From JBDUCV01 sp040003255 (GTDB taxonomy: Bacteria > Actinomycetota > Actinomycetes > Mycobacteriales > Jatrophihabitantaceae): a stretch of DNA of 9,900 nucleotides. Where the stretch lies: assembly GCA_040003255.1 (NCBI GenBank), contig JBDUCV010000078.1, positions 1 to 9,900 of the forward strand, in the 5' to 3' direction. Below the pieces are notes generated by a model. That model did not search any database. It saw only the letters and a list, made by a program, of their open reading frames with translations, and was not told the origin of the DNA. A program made the position numbers and the translations under genes. Positions 1-6,031 of the stretch are shown here, piece after piece. Within the stretch, counting starts at the first letter, position 1. The number at the start of each line of letters is the position of its first letter.

Positions 1-1
1 G

Positions 2-1618
2 GTGCGTGAGCTGACCATGTCTCCTGCGGCCGTTGGGCCTCCTGTGGCGCCTGGAGATGTGGCCGCGGCCGAGCTGGCCGTGGTCGGTGATGCCGACCAG
101 TCGATCTATGCGTTCCGCGGCGCGACGATTCGCAACATCCTGGAATTCGAGCGCGATTACCCCAATGCCACGACGATCATGCTCGAGCAGAATTACCGCT
201 CCACGCAGACCATCCTCAACGCCGCCAACGCGGTGATCGCCCGCAACCCGGACCGCAAGCCCAAGAGCCTGTGGTCCGACGCCGGGGCCGGCGAGCCGAT
301 CCTCGGTTACGTCGCCGAGAACGAGCACGACGAGGCGGCATGGGTGGCCCAGCGTGTCGACGAGCTGACCGGCTCGGGTATTGCTACCGCATCCGACGTC
401 GCGGTGTTCTACCGGACGAACGCACAGTCACGGGTTTTCGAGGAGGTGTTCATCCGCATCGGACTGCCGTACAAGGTTGTCGGCGGTGTGCGCTTCTACG
501 AGCGCAAGGAGGTGCGCGACGCGTTGGCCTACCTGCGGGTGATCGCCAACCCCGACGACGTGGTGAGCCTGCGTCGCATTCTGAACACACCACGCCGAGG
601 CATCGGTGACCGGGCCGAAGGGGTGATCGAGGCCTACGCCGAGCGCGAGCGGATCTCGTTCGGGGCGGCCTTGGATCGCGCCGACACCGCGCCCGGCATG
701 AACCCACGGTCGCTCAACGCTATCCAGGACTTCCTGATCATGATGACCGAAATTCATGCGGTGGCCGTCAACGGCACACCGAGCGAGATCCTCGAAGCGA
801 TGCTCGACAAGACCGGTTACCTGCGCGAGCTCGAGGCCAGCCACGACCCGCAAGACGAAGGCCGAGTCGCCAACCTGCGCGAACTCGTCAGTGTGGCGCG
901 GGAATTCGAGGAGCAGCGGGCCGGGACCGCAGAAGCCGGCGATCTGGACGCGTTTCTCGAGCAGGTGTCACTGGTGGCCGAAGCCGACTCGGTGCCCGAT
1001 GCAAGCAGGGGAGTAGTCACGCTGATGACCTTGCACACCGCAAAGGGGCTGGAGTTCCCGGTCGTTTTCCTGACCGGTCTCGAAGACGCCGTATTCCCAC
1101 ACCTCCGCGCCCTGAGCGACCCGGCCGAGCTCGCCGAGGAACGCCGGCTCGCCTACGTCGGCATCACGCGGGCGCGCGAACAGCTGTACCTATCCCGAGC
1201 GCTGTCGCGGTCCGCGTGGGGCGCCCCGCAGTGGAACCCGCCGTCGCGATTCCTCGACGAGGTGCCGGGCGAGTTGGTGACCTGGACCGGGGCCGTCGAC
1301 CGACAGCCGTTCGTGCCGACGTACGGTGACGCGGCGCCGTCCCGCTACGGCGATCACGGCTACCGAGCGCGGCCGAGGACGTCCGCCCAGGAGCAGCTCG
1401 CCGGGTCCCGGCTAGCCGGCGGTGGGTTGCGCGGTGGGGTCGGCAACCGCTCCGTCCCGGGGCTCGAGGTCGGTGACCGGGTCAGTCACGACGCGTGGGG
1501 ACTGGGCACCGTGCTGGCCACGCGGGGTGCCGGTGAGCAGGCCCAGGCGCAGATCGACTTCGGCAGCGCGGGCGTCAAATGGCTGGTGCTGCGCTACGCC
1601 CAGCTGGATGCGCTCTAG
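2..1618 (+). CDS. pcrA: ATP-dependent DNA helicase PcrA/UvrD1, 5'-truncated by window edge
   Basis: Superfamily 1A 3'-5' DNA helicase of the PcrA/UvrD family, which unwinds DNA in repair and displaces proteins from it. The frame is open at the left edge and Walker A and the DExx box (motif II) are missing, so this is the C-terminal part (about 538 residues; actinobacterial relatives are roughly 750-850). Visible in order, numbered from base 2: motif III VVGDADQSIYAFRGA (27-41), QNYRS (63-67), motif IV-like FYRTN (136-140), a GGVRFYERKEVRD block (161-173), RRILNTPRRGIGDRA (191-205), motif V TLHTAKGLEFPVVF (343-356) and motif VI EERRLAYVGITRAREQLY (379-396). A low-complexity Gly/Arg linker (about 440-485) leads to a C-terminal Tudor-like fold (LEVGDRVSHDAWGLGTV, from 488), which in this family contacts RNA polymerase. 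The first codon read as GTG is internal, not a start. The stop overlaps the convergent neighbour by four bases. The family call is very sure; PcrA versus UvrD1 is only naming. Confidence 0.96.
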   Translation: MRELTMSPAAVGPPVAPGDVAAAELAVVGDADQSIYAFRGATIRNILEFERDYPNATTIMLEQNYRSTQTILNAANAVIARNPDRKPKSLWSDAGAGEPILGYVAENEHDEAAWVAQRVDELTGSGIATASDVAVFYRTNAQSRVFEEVFIRIGLPYKVVGGVRFYERKEVRDALAYLRVIANPDDVVSLRRILNTPRRGIGDRAEGVIEAYAERERISFGAALDRADTAPGMNPRSLNAIQDFLIMMTEIHAVAVNGTPSEILEAMLDKTGYLRELEASHDPQDEGRVANLRELVSVAREFEEQRAGTAEAGDLDAFLEQVSLVAEADSVPDASRGVVTLMTLHTAKGLEFPVVFLTGLEDAVFPHLRALSDPAELAEERRLAYVGITRAREQLYLSRALSRSAWGAPQWNPPSRFLDEVPGELVTWTGAVDRQPFVPTYGDAAPSRYGDHGYRARPRTSAQEQLAGSRLAGGGLRGGVGNRSVPGLEVGDRVSHDAWGLGTVLATRGAGEQAQAQIDFGSAGVKWLVLRYAQLDAL

Positions 1619-3138
1619 CCGCCCGCACCGGGGTGGCCGCTGCCCAACGGACCGCACTGAGCGGACGGGCCGGTGTAGCGCGGTGATTGCAGCAGCACGA
1701 GGCTGTCCTTCGCGAACAGCCGCTCGTATCCAGCGGCCTGCGCGTCGGCCAGGGCCGCGGCGGGCGCCGGACCGAAGTTGCCCACATCCCGTTGCGACAG
1801 GTCGAGCGCAACGAAATCGGCGGTGTGGTGCTGTCCCGGCGGAAGGGTGACGTAGTCGCGATCGGTCAGGTGGCCGGCGAGTCGGTCGTCAGCTTCGACG
1901 CAGACGTCGCGCGGGATGCGCGCCACAACGGCGTCCTGGGCCCGGGTCAGCGCCGAGCGGCTTAATACGTGGCCGGTGAACAGCGTCCGTACCGCGACGA
2001 TCTGGCGCCCGGCGATGCGCGGGTCGACCACCAGCATCGCGACCGGGATCGCGGCGAGCGCAACCAGCACGGCCACGCGAACCCGTGGACGACGCCAGAC
2101 GCCAAGCCGGTCGGCCCCGTCGATCATGGCCAGCACCAGGACGATCCACGGAAGCGCGTTGTAGTGGAACGCCGGATACCACAGGTTCTCGCGCGCGGGC
2201 GGCTCGAAGAAGCGTTGTGCGAGCAGCGGCAAGGCAAGGATCGCGTAGCGCGACCGCAGCGGAAGCAATAGCAGCGGCAGCAGGAGAAGCAGCGTCGTCT
2301 CGGTCTTGACGCCTGGGGAGAAGAACAGTTTGACCACGTGCCACGGTCGGGTGACAAGGGTGCGCACCGCCGAGGGCAGGTCCGGGCCGAGCGTTTCGGT
2401 GTACTGCCAGTACGCGAAGCGTCCGCTCGGCGCAAAGTGCGGCAGGATCACCGCGGTCGTCAACTCATAGGCGATAACCCCGCCTAGGACGAGCACGACG
2501 CCGATCCACCGCGGTCGCCGGAACAACCGCAACACGCCGAGCAGCAGCACAAGAACGCCCATGTCCTCGCGTACGAGCAGCAGCAAGCCAGCGAATATCA
2601 GCAGCTGCCGGTCGTCCTCACGGTCAAGCGCGTCGAGCGCCAGCGCCAAGATCGGCAAGCCCCACGCAACCTCGTGAACGTTGAAGTTGACCAGCGTCTG
2701 CAGCGCCCAGCTGGACGCGTAGGCGAAGGCGACGACCAGCGACCCCACGTTGCTCGTGCGGCGTCGGGTGAACCGGTAGACCACCAGGACGGACGACGCG
2801 ACCAGCGCCGCCTGGAGCAGGAGCAGCGTCTGCGGGTGGTCCCAGATCCAATAGAACGGCGCGGCCGTCGCGATGATGGGGTGGAAGTGGTCGCCGAAGA
2901 CGTTGTAGCCCACGCCCTTTAACGGGACGATCGGCGCGCGCCAGTGTGCGTACGCGCGCACCGCCTGGTCGAAGATGCCGAGGTCGTAACCGGCGGTGCC
3001 GTACGCGCGGTGCCTGGCAAGGGAAAACGTGGCGTAGACGATGAACGTCACTGCGACGAGCAGCCACAGCGGCCATCTCGTCGGCCAAAAACCGGACCAC
3101 CGGGCCAGCACGGGACGCACGGCCGGGGCGCCCATCAT
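1615..3138 (-). CDS. DUF2079 family polytopic membrane protein
   Basis: Integral membrane protein of the DUF2079 family (507 residues from the chosen start). The family is of unproven function and has a GT-C-glycosyltransferase-like layout. Seen here, numbered from the chosen start: an N-terminal hydrophobic helix (about 23-40), then the conserved loop YDLGIFDQAVRAYAHW (51-66) and FGDHFHPI (81-88), HEVAWGLPILALALDALDR (155-173), VREDMGVLVLLLGV (189-202), a very Leu-rich helix near 282-294, and HYNALPWIVLVLAMIDGADR (325-344). The hydrophilic C-terminal part (about 385-507) probably lies outside the membrane. I chose the ATG at 3138 because the upstream gene's TGA overlaps it by one base (TGATGATGG), which suggests translational coupling; no clear Shine-Dalgarno precedes it. 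A GTG at 3189 is an alternative start with an AGGT just upstream and would overlap the previous gene by 52 bases. The stop overlaps pcrA by four bases. Substrate unknown; a role in envelope glycan or lipid-linked sugar handling is inferred from the GT87 neighbour. Confidence 0.88.
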   Translation of the reverse strand: MMGAPAVRPVLARWSGFWPTRWPLWLLVAVTFIVYATFSLARHRAYGTAGYDLGIFDQAVRAYAHWRAPIVPLKGVGYNVFGDHFHPIIATAAPFYWIWDHPQTLLLLQAALVASSVLVVYRFTRRRTSNVGSLVVAFAYASSWALQTLVNFNVHEVAWGLPILALALDALDREDDRQLLIFAGLLLLVREDMGVLVLLLGVLRLFRRPRWIGVVLVLGGVIAYELTTAVILPHFAPSGRFAYWQYTETLGPDLPSAVRTLVTRPWHVVKLFFSPGVKTETTLLLLLPLLLLPLRSRYAILALPLLAQRFFEPPARENLWYPAFHYNALPWIVLVLAMIDGADRLGVWRRPRVRVAVLVALAAIPVAMLVVDPRIAGRQIVAVRTLFTGHVLSRSALTRAQDAVVARIPRDVCVEADDRLAGHLTDRDYVTLPPGQHHTADFVALDLSQRDVGNFGPAPAAALADAQAAGYERLFAKDSLVLLQSPRYTGPSAQCGPLGSGHPGAGG

Positions 3139-4445
3139 CAAGGACGAACGCGCGTCGCCGGCATGGCTACCCGCCAGGTCTCGCGGCACACCTGCCAGGT
3201 GAACACCAGCAAAACGGCATTGCGTGCTTCAAGAACCAGGGTCGCGATCGGCGTCATCCAGCGGACGTTGAGCAACTGCGGATAGAGGAGGGGATAGGTT
3301 AGCTGGGTGAGCACCGCGATCAGCAGCAGCAGCCGGATCGCCCGGCGGACCGCCGGTTCACCCGGCCGCAACACAACCATGATCGCGAGCGGGCCCGCCA
3401 GCCAGATAACGTACTGCGGGCTGAGCACCTTGTTCGTCACGGTGATCACTGCCGCAGTCGCGAGCAGCAGCCAGCCGAGCAGAGGCGTCGTCAACTCGGG
3501 CATCCGGCGGCACCGGTTCCACAACACCGCGAGCACGATGATTCCTGCCGCGGTGGCGAGCGTGCTCAGGATGAGGACGATTCGCACTCCGGCTCCGGTG
3601 ATCTCGAACGCCTTGTAGATCGACAACGGGGTGTGCCAGATGCCGTGCGGGTGGACCATCCGGGCGAGCATCAACGGCCCCGCCGGAACGGATTCGATCT
3701 GTAGGCCCCGCCCGGCCTGCCAGCTGAGCGGTGACACTGAACGCCGCCACCCACCGAGAACAAGACTCAGCAGCGCCAGCGCCGCTCCAGTCGTGACGAA
3801 CGCCCAGGCGACCCGGCTGCGATCACCCCGGCGCAGCAGAAAGATCGGCAACATGATCGCGGGCCACAGCTTGAGTGCGGCCCCGACGGCCGTGAGCATG
3901 CCCGAGACGGCCGGCCGGCGCTGGGTAGCCAGCAGCGCCGCACCGGCGAGTACCGCCGGGATGATGTCCACCCGAAAGTAGGCGATCGGCCCAATGGCCG
4001 GCAGGAACCAGAGCCAGAACATCACCGCGGGGGTGCGCCGCCCGCCGCCCGCGCGCCACAGCAGCTGGGTGAAGGCCGCGTCGACGGCGAGCATCGACAG
4101 CGCGAACAGCACGGTGAACGCGATCGTGTTCATCAGGCCCAGCAGGTACTGCGGAACCATGATGGCGAGTACCGGCAGCGGATACTCCTGCAACGTGCCG
4201 TGCACACCCGCGCGGCGGAACAGCCCACGCAGACTGCGCGCGTAGTAGCTGACGTCGCCCGTCATCGAGCCCTCGACCGAAACGAGCAGCGCGAACATTG
4301 CGGCCCGGGTGACGAGCCACTGCACCACGAACGCGCGCGGGCCGTCGCCGGTGAGTTCCGGCGGCAGCAACAATGCACCGGGCGGTTGTTGCTCCCGCGC
4401 CGCTCGGGTGTCGTCGGGCGGCCGGCGCAGCTCGGTGGTCGCCAT
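3138..4445 (-). CDS. GT87/DUF2029-type polyprenyl-phosphate-mannose-dependent mannosyltransferase-like membrane protein
   Basis: Polytopic membrane protein of 435 residues resembling glycosyltransferase family 87 (DUF2029; PimE-like GT-C enzymes that move mannose from polyprenyl-phosphate-mannose to outer-leaflet glycolipids or glycans). Visible features: a first hydrophobic segment (about 39-56), GDVSYY (63-68) whose Asp sits where GT87 enzymes keep a catalytic acidic residue, EYPLPVLA (87-94), FRVDIIPAVLAG (157-168), LKLWPAIMLPIFLL (191-204) and the late NKVLSPQYVIWLAGP (338-352) typical of the family. The acceptor cannot be read from sequence. I preferred the ATG at 4445 to the TTG at 4511, because the extra 22 residues are polar and unlike the family; neither start has a good Shine-Dalgarno. 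The gene lies 107 bases downstream of the M23 peptidase on the same strand, and its TGA overlaps the DUF2079 start by one base, so the two membrane proteins are probably made together. Family assignment is fairly sure, the exact reaction is not. Confidence 0.85.
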   Translation of the reverse strand: MATTELRRPPDDTRAAREQQPPGALLLPPELTGDGPRAFVVQWLVTRAAMFALLVSVEGSMTGDVSYYARSLRGLFRRAGVHGTLQEYPLPVLAIMVPQYLLGLMNTIAFTVLFALSMLAVDAAFTQLLWRAGGGRRTPAVMFWLWFLPAIGPIAYFRVDIIPAVLAGAALLATQRRPAVSGMLTAVGAALKLWPAIMLPIFLLRRGDRSRVAWAFVTTGAALALLSLVLGGWRRSVSPLSWQAGRGLQIESVPAGPLMLARMVHPHGIWHTPLSIYKAFEITGAGVRIVLILSTLATAAGIIVLAVLWNRCRRMPELTTPLLGWLLLATAAVITVTNKVLSPQYVIWLAGPLAIMVVLRPGEPAVRRAIRLLLLIAVLTQLTYPLLYPQLLNVRWMTPIATLVLEARNAVLLVFTWQVCRETWRVAMPATRVRP

Positions 4446-4471
4446 CCGGAGGCTCGTCTTTCTCAGCGGTG

Positions 4472-4499
4472 GGTGATCAGGGCAGGCCCCCGAATCACC
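4472..4499 (-). other. Imperfect nested inverted repeat between M23 peptidase and GT87 gene
   Basis: GGTGAT (4472-4477) pairs with ATCACC (4494-4499), and inside it GGGC (4480-4483) can pair with GCCC (4486-4489). It lies in the 107-base gap, 27 bases before the chosen GT87 start. It could be a weak attenuator or terminator of the peptidase transcript, or an operator. There is no U-run. On the minus strand a TTGACC (4540-4535) sits upstream and could be a -35 for a separate promoter, but the matching -10 (CAGGCT) is poor. If translation really begins at the TTG at 4511, this element is coding. Confidence 0.25.
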
Positions 4500-4552
4500 G
4501 GGGCGGGTCAAGCCTGGCCAACGGGCGTCGCAGCGGTCAACTCCGGCCGGGA

Positions 4553-5335
4553 TCAGCCGCCGGGCAGGTACGGACCGACCGACACCCCGCGCGCGGCCAG
4601 CCAGGGCACTGGGTCGGTGTACGAACCGTCAGGACCGCCGACCTCAACGCCGAAGTGCAGATGTGGACCGGTCACGTCGCCCTCGGCGCCGACGATCGCG
4701 ATCTGTTGGCCGGCGGTAACCCGTTGCCCCGTCGCGACGAAGAAGTAGCGCATGTGGCCGTAGATCGTGACGTCGCCATTTTGGTGCTGGATGCGGACCC
4801 AGTTGCCGAAGCCGCTTGCCGGTCCGGCGTCGATGACCACGCCGTCACCTGCGGCGTAGATCGGCGAGCCGAGGGGCCCGGCGAGGTCGATGCCGCGGTG
4901 GAAGGAGCCCCATCGCTCGCAGTAGCAAGAGGTGTAGGGCCCGAAGTTCGGGAGCGCCCAGTTGCCGGAAACTGTCTTGACGACCGGGCCGGAGCCGCCC
5001 GGCGCGGCCGCTGGCCCAGCCGTCGGCCCGGCCGCGGCACCGCCTGACGCCGGCGCTGCGAGCGTCCTGCGGAGCGCGCGCCGCGCCTCGGCGGCGGACG
5101 GTGCGGCCGCAGCCCGCGCACGCGTCTGGCGGGAGGCCCGCGGTGCGGCCGTGCCCGGAGGCGCCGGCAACGGCCCGGACGCGGCGGCGGCGGCGATGGG
5201 CAGCTCGGCCGGTGTCCGCGTCGCGCCTAGCGCGCCGGCGCTTTCTGCCCCTGCGCAGGCGAATACGGCTGCGACGGCGATCAGGACCGGGGCGCGTACC
5301 ACGCGCGGGGTGCGCGCGACGCGGTGTCGACCCAC
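4553..5335 (-). CDS. Exported M23 (LytM-type) metallopeptidase
   Basis: Secreted zinc peptidase of family M23, acting on peptidoglycan cross-bridges or stem peptides (260 residues). An Arg-rich N-terminus followed by a hydrophobic stretch (about 14-28) and Ala/Gly-rich sequence ending near AGALGA (32-37) looks like a signal peptide. A Cys at 27 does not sit in a good lipobox. An Ala/Pro-rich linker (about 38-120) precedes the catalytic domain (about 122-245). The zinc and catalytic residues look complete: HRGID (H146, D150), GNWVRIQHQNGDVTIYGH (H184, H194) and HLHF (H225, H227). A CxC pair (C137, C139) stands just before the RWGSFHRGID block. The GTG start is supported by AGGAGG ten bases upstream and by a promoter in the divergent intergenic region. 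The enzyme is probably active rather than a degenerate EnvC-like regulator. From memory it corresponds to Rv0950c in M. tuberculosis, also beside uvrD1 and sucC. Cleavage specificity cannot be read. Confidence 0.93.
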   Translation of the reverse strand: MGRHRVARTPRVVRAPVLIAVAAVFACAGAESAGALGATRTPAELPIAAAAASGPLPAPPGTAAPRASRQTRARAAAAPSAAEARRALRRTLAAPASGGAAAGPTAGPAAAPGGSGPVVKTVSGNWALPNFGPYTSCYCERWGSFHRGIDLAGPLGSPIYAAGDGVVIDAGPASGFGNWVRIQHQNGDVTIYGHMRYFFVATGQRVTAGQQIAIVGAEGDVTGPHLHFGVEVGGPDGSYTDPVPWLAARGVSVGPYLPGG

Positions 5336-5345
5336 GATCCGATTT

Positions 5346-5351
5346 CCTCCT
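5346..5351 (-). promoter_or_regulatory. Ribosome binding site deciding the GTG start of the M23 peptidase
   Basis: On the minus strand AGGAGG lies ten bases before the GTG at 5335-5333. It is a full consensus Shine-Dalgarno and fixes the unusual start codon. Confidence 0.7.
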
Positions 5352-5380
5352 GAGCACTCTCCGCTTTACTTCGAGATCAA

Positions 5381-5409
5381 ACCGTAACCGTCGCATTCCG
5401 GCGCGGCAA
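5381..5409 (-). promoter_or_regulatory. Predicted sigma-70-type promoter of the M23 peptidase
   Basis: On the minus strand TTGCCG (5409-5404) and TACGGT (5386-5381) are separated by 17 bases. This fits the actinobacterial housekeeping pattern TTGNNN-17-TANNNT. It would give a leader of about 35-40 bases that contains the AGGAGG. The stretch just downstream (GTTTGATCTCGAAGTAAAG) is the least GC-rich part of the intergenic region. No transcript data; judged by pattern only. Confidence 0.45.
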
Positions 5410-5489
5410 ACCGAGTCGGTGCATTGCTGTGGTACAAGACGCCCACCGCAACGGGAGGCGAGGCGTCACCACCGCCCAGCGTCGCGCAC

Positions 5490-5510
5490 CGCGGGCATAC
5501 TGTGCCCGCG
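5490..5510 (+). promoter_or_regulatory. Perfect 8-bp dyad overlapping a -10-like hexamer upstream of the B12-binding gene
   Basis: CGCGGGCA (5490-5497) and TGCCCGCG (5503-5510) are exact inverted repeats around a five-base spacer, TACTG. The spacer and the first base of the right arm spell TACTGT (5498-5503), a good TANNNT -10 hexamer, lying 37 bases before the ATG at 5541. No TTG-type -35 is present at the right distance (5475-5480 is CCCAGC). The arrangement suggests a repressor operator over a promoter, or alternatively an RNA hairpin in the leader. Confidence 0.4.
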
Positions 5511-5540
5511 AGAATCGCGTGTGCACACCTGGAGGTAACC

Positions 5541-5945
5541 ATGGCCGATCGCATCCGCGTCGTCGTCGCCAAACCGGGTCTGGACGGTCACGATCGCGGC
5601 GCCAAGGTGGTCGCTCGCGCGCTGCGGGATGCCGGCATGGAGGTGATCTACACCGGGCTGCATCAGACGCCCGAGCAGATCGTGCAGACGGTAATCCAGG
5701 AGGACGCGGACGCCGTCGGGCTCTCGGTACTGTCCGGGGCGCACATGACCCTGTTCGCCCGCGTTATGGAACTGCTCGCCGAGCGTGGCGTGGACGATGT
5801 GGTGGTCTTTGGCGGCGGGATCATCCCCGATGCCGACCTGCCCGAGTTGGAGCGCATCGGCGTGGCCACCGTATTCACGCCCGGTGCGACCATGACCGAC
5901 ATCGTGGAATGGGTGCGCTCCCACGTCGGGGCGGCCACCGGGTGA
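5541..5945 (+). CDS. Stand-alone cobalamin (B12)-binding protein, small subunit of isobutyryl-CoA-type mutase
   Basis: A 134-residue single-domain B12-binding protein. In its family the domain holds adenosylcobalamin in base-off/His-on form and pairs with a separate substrate-binding subunit to make an acyl-CoA mutase (isobutyryl-CoA mutase IcmA/IcmB, 2-hydroxyisobutyryl-CoA mutase, or the C-terminal domain of methylmalonyl-CoA mutase). The signature is complete: VVAKPGLDGHDRGAK with D15-x-H17-x-x-G20 (H17 the likely lower cobalt ligand), SVL (62-64) in LSVLSGAH, and FGGGIIP (90-96). The sequence is closest in my memory to IcmB-like proteins of about 136 residues. GGAGG at 5531-5535, five bases before the ATG, supports this start over longer upstream in-frame codons. 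No large subunit, MeaB-type chaperone or epimerase is in the window, so the partner and substrate are inferred only. It lies 86 bases before sucC on the same strand, divergent from the M23 peptidase. Confidence 0.92.
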   Translation: MADRIRVVVAKPGLDGHDRGAKVVARALRDAGMEVIYTGLHQTPEQIVQTVIQEDADAVGLSVLSGAHMTLFARVMELLAERGVDDVVVFGGGIIPDADLPELERIGVATVFTPGATMTDIVEWVRSHVGAATG

Positions 5946-5963
5946 GCCCGGCCTCGGCCGGGC
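5946..5963 (+). terminator. GC-rich hairpin immediately after the B12-binding gene
   Basis: GCCCGGCC (5946-5953) and GGCCGGGC (5956-5963) are perfect inverted repeats, realistically a seven-pair stem with a CTCG loop. The stem starts at the first base after the stop. There is no T-run, as is common for actinobacterial hairpin terminators. It may end or attenuate transcription before sucC. Confidence 0.45.
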
Positions 5964-5985
5964 CGGACGGGCGGACGTGCTGGCA

Positions 5986-5991
5986 TAGGCT
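5986..5991 (+). promoter_or_regulatory. Possible -10 element of the sucCD operon
   Basis: TAGGCT fits TANNNT and lies 40 bases before the GTG of sucC, downstream of the hairpin. No recognisable -35 is at the right distance, so the call is weak. It would give sucCD a promoter of its own. Confidence 0.25.
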
Positions 5992-6031
5992 TCGCGCCCA
6001 GTAGCCGAGCAGAGAGAACGGACACCGCGCA

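Noticed and set aside
3139..3189. 51-base N-terminal extension of the DUF2079 gene from a GTG at 3189
   Set aside because: It would overlap the GT87 gene by 52 bases and adds polar residues; the one-base TGATG overlap is the more usual coupling. It cannot be excluded because an AGGT lies before the GTG.
4200..4748. 182-codon plus-strand open frame opposite the GT87 and M23 genes
   Set aside because: It crosses two well-supported genes and an intergenic gap, and the product has no family features.
5381..5390. MtrA-type binding site around CCGTAACCG
   Set aside because: Only a single GTAAC half-site is present here, without a properly spaced second copy, and it is explained by the predicted -10.
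5336..5540. Cobalamin or cyclic-di-AMP riboswitch in the divergent region
   Set aside because: Either would be plausible before a B12 protein or a wall hydrolase, but I see no conserved core, and the leaders implied by the predicted promoters are too short to hold one.
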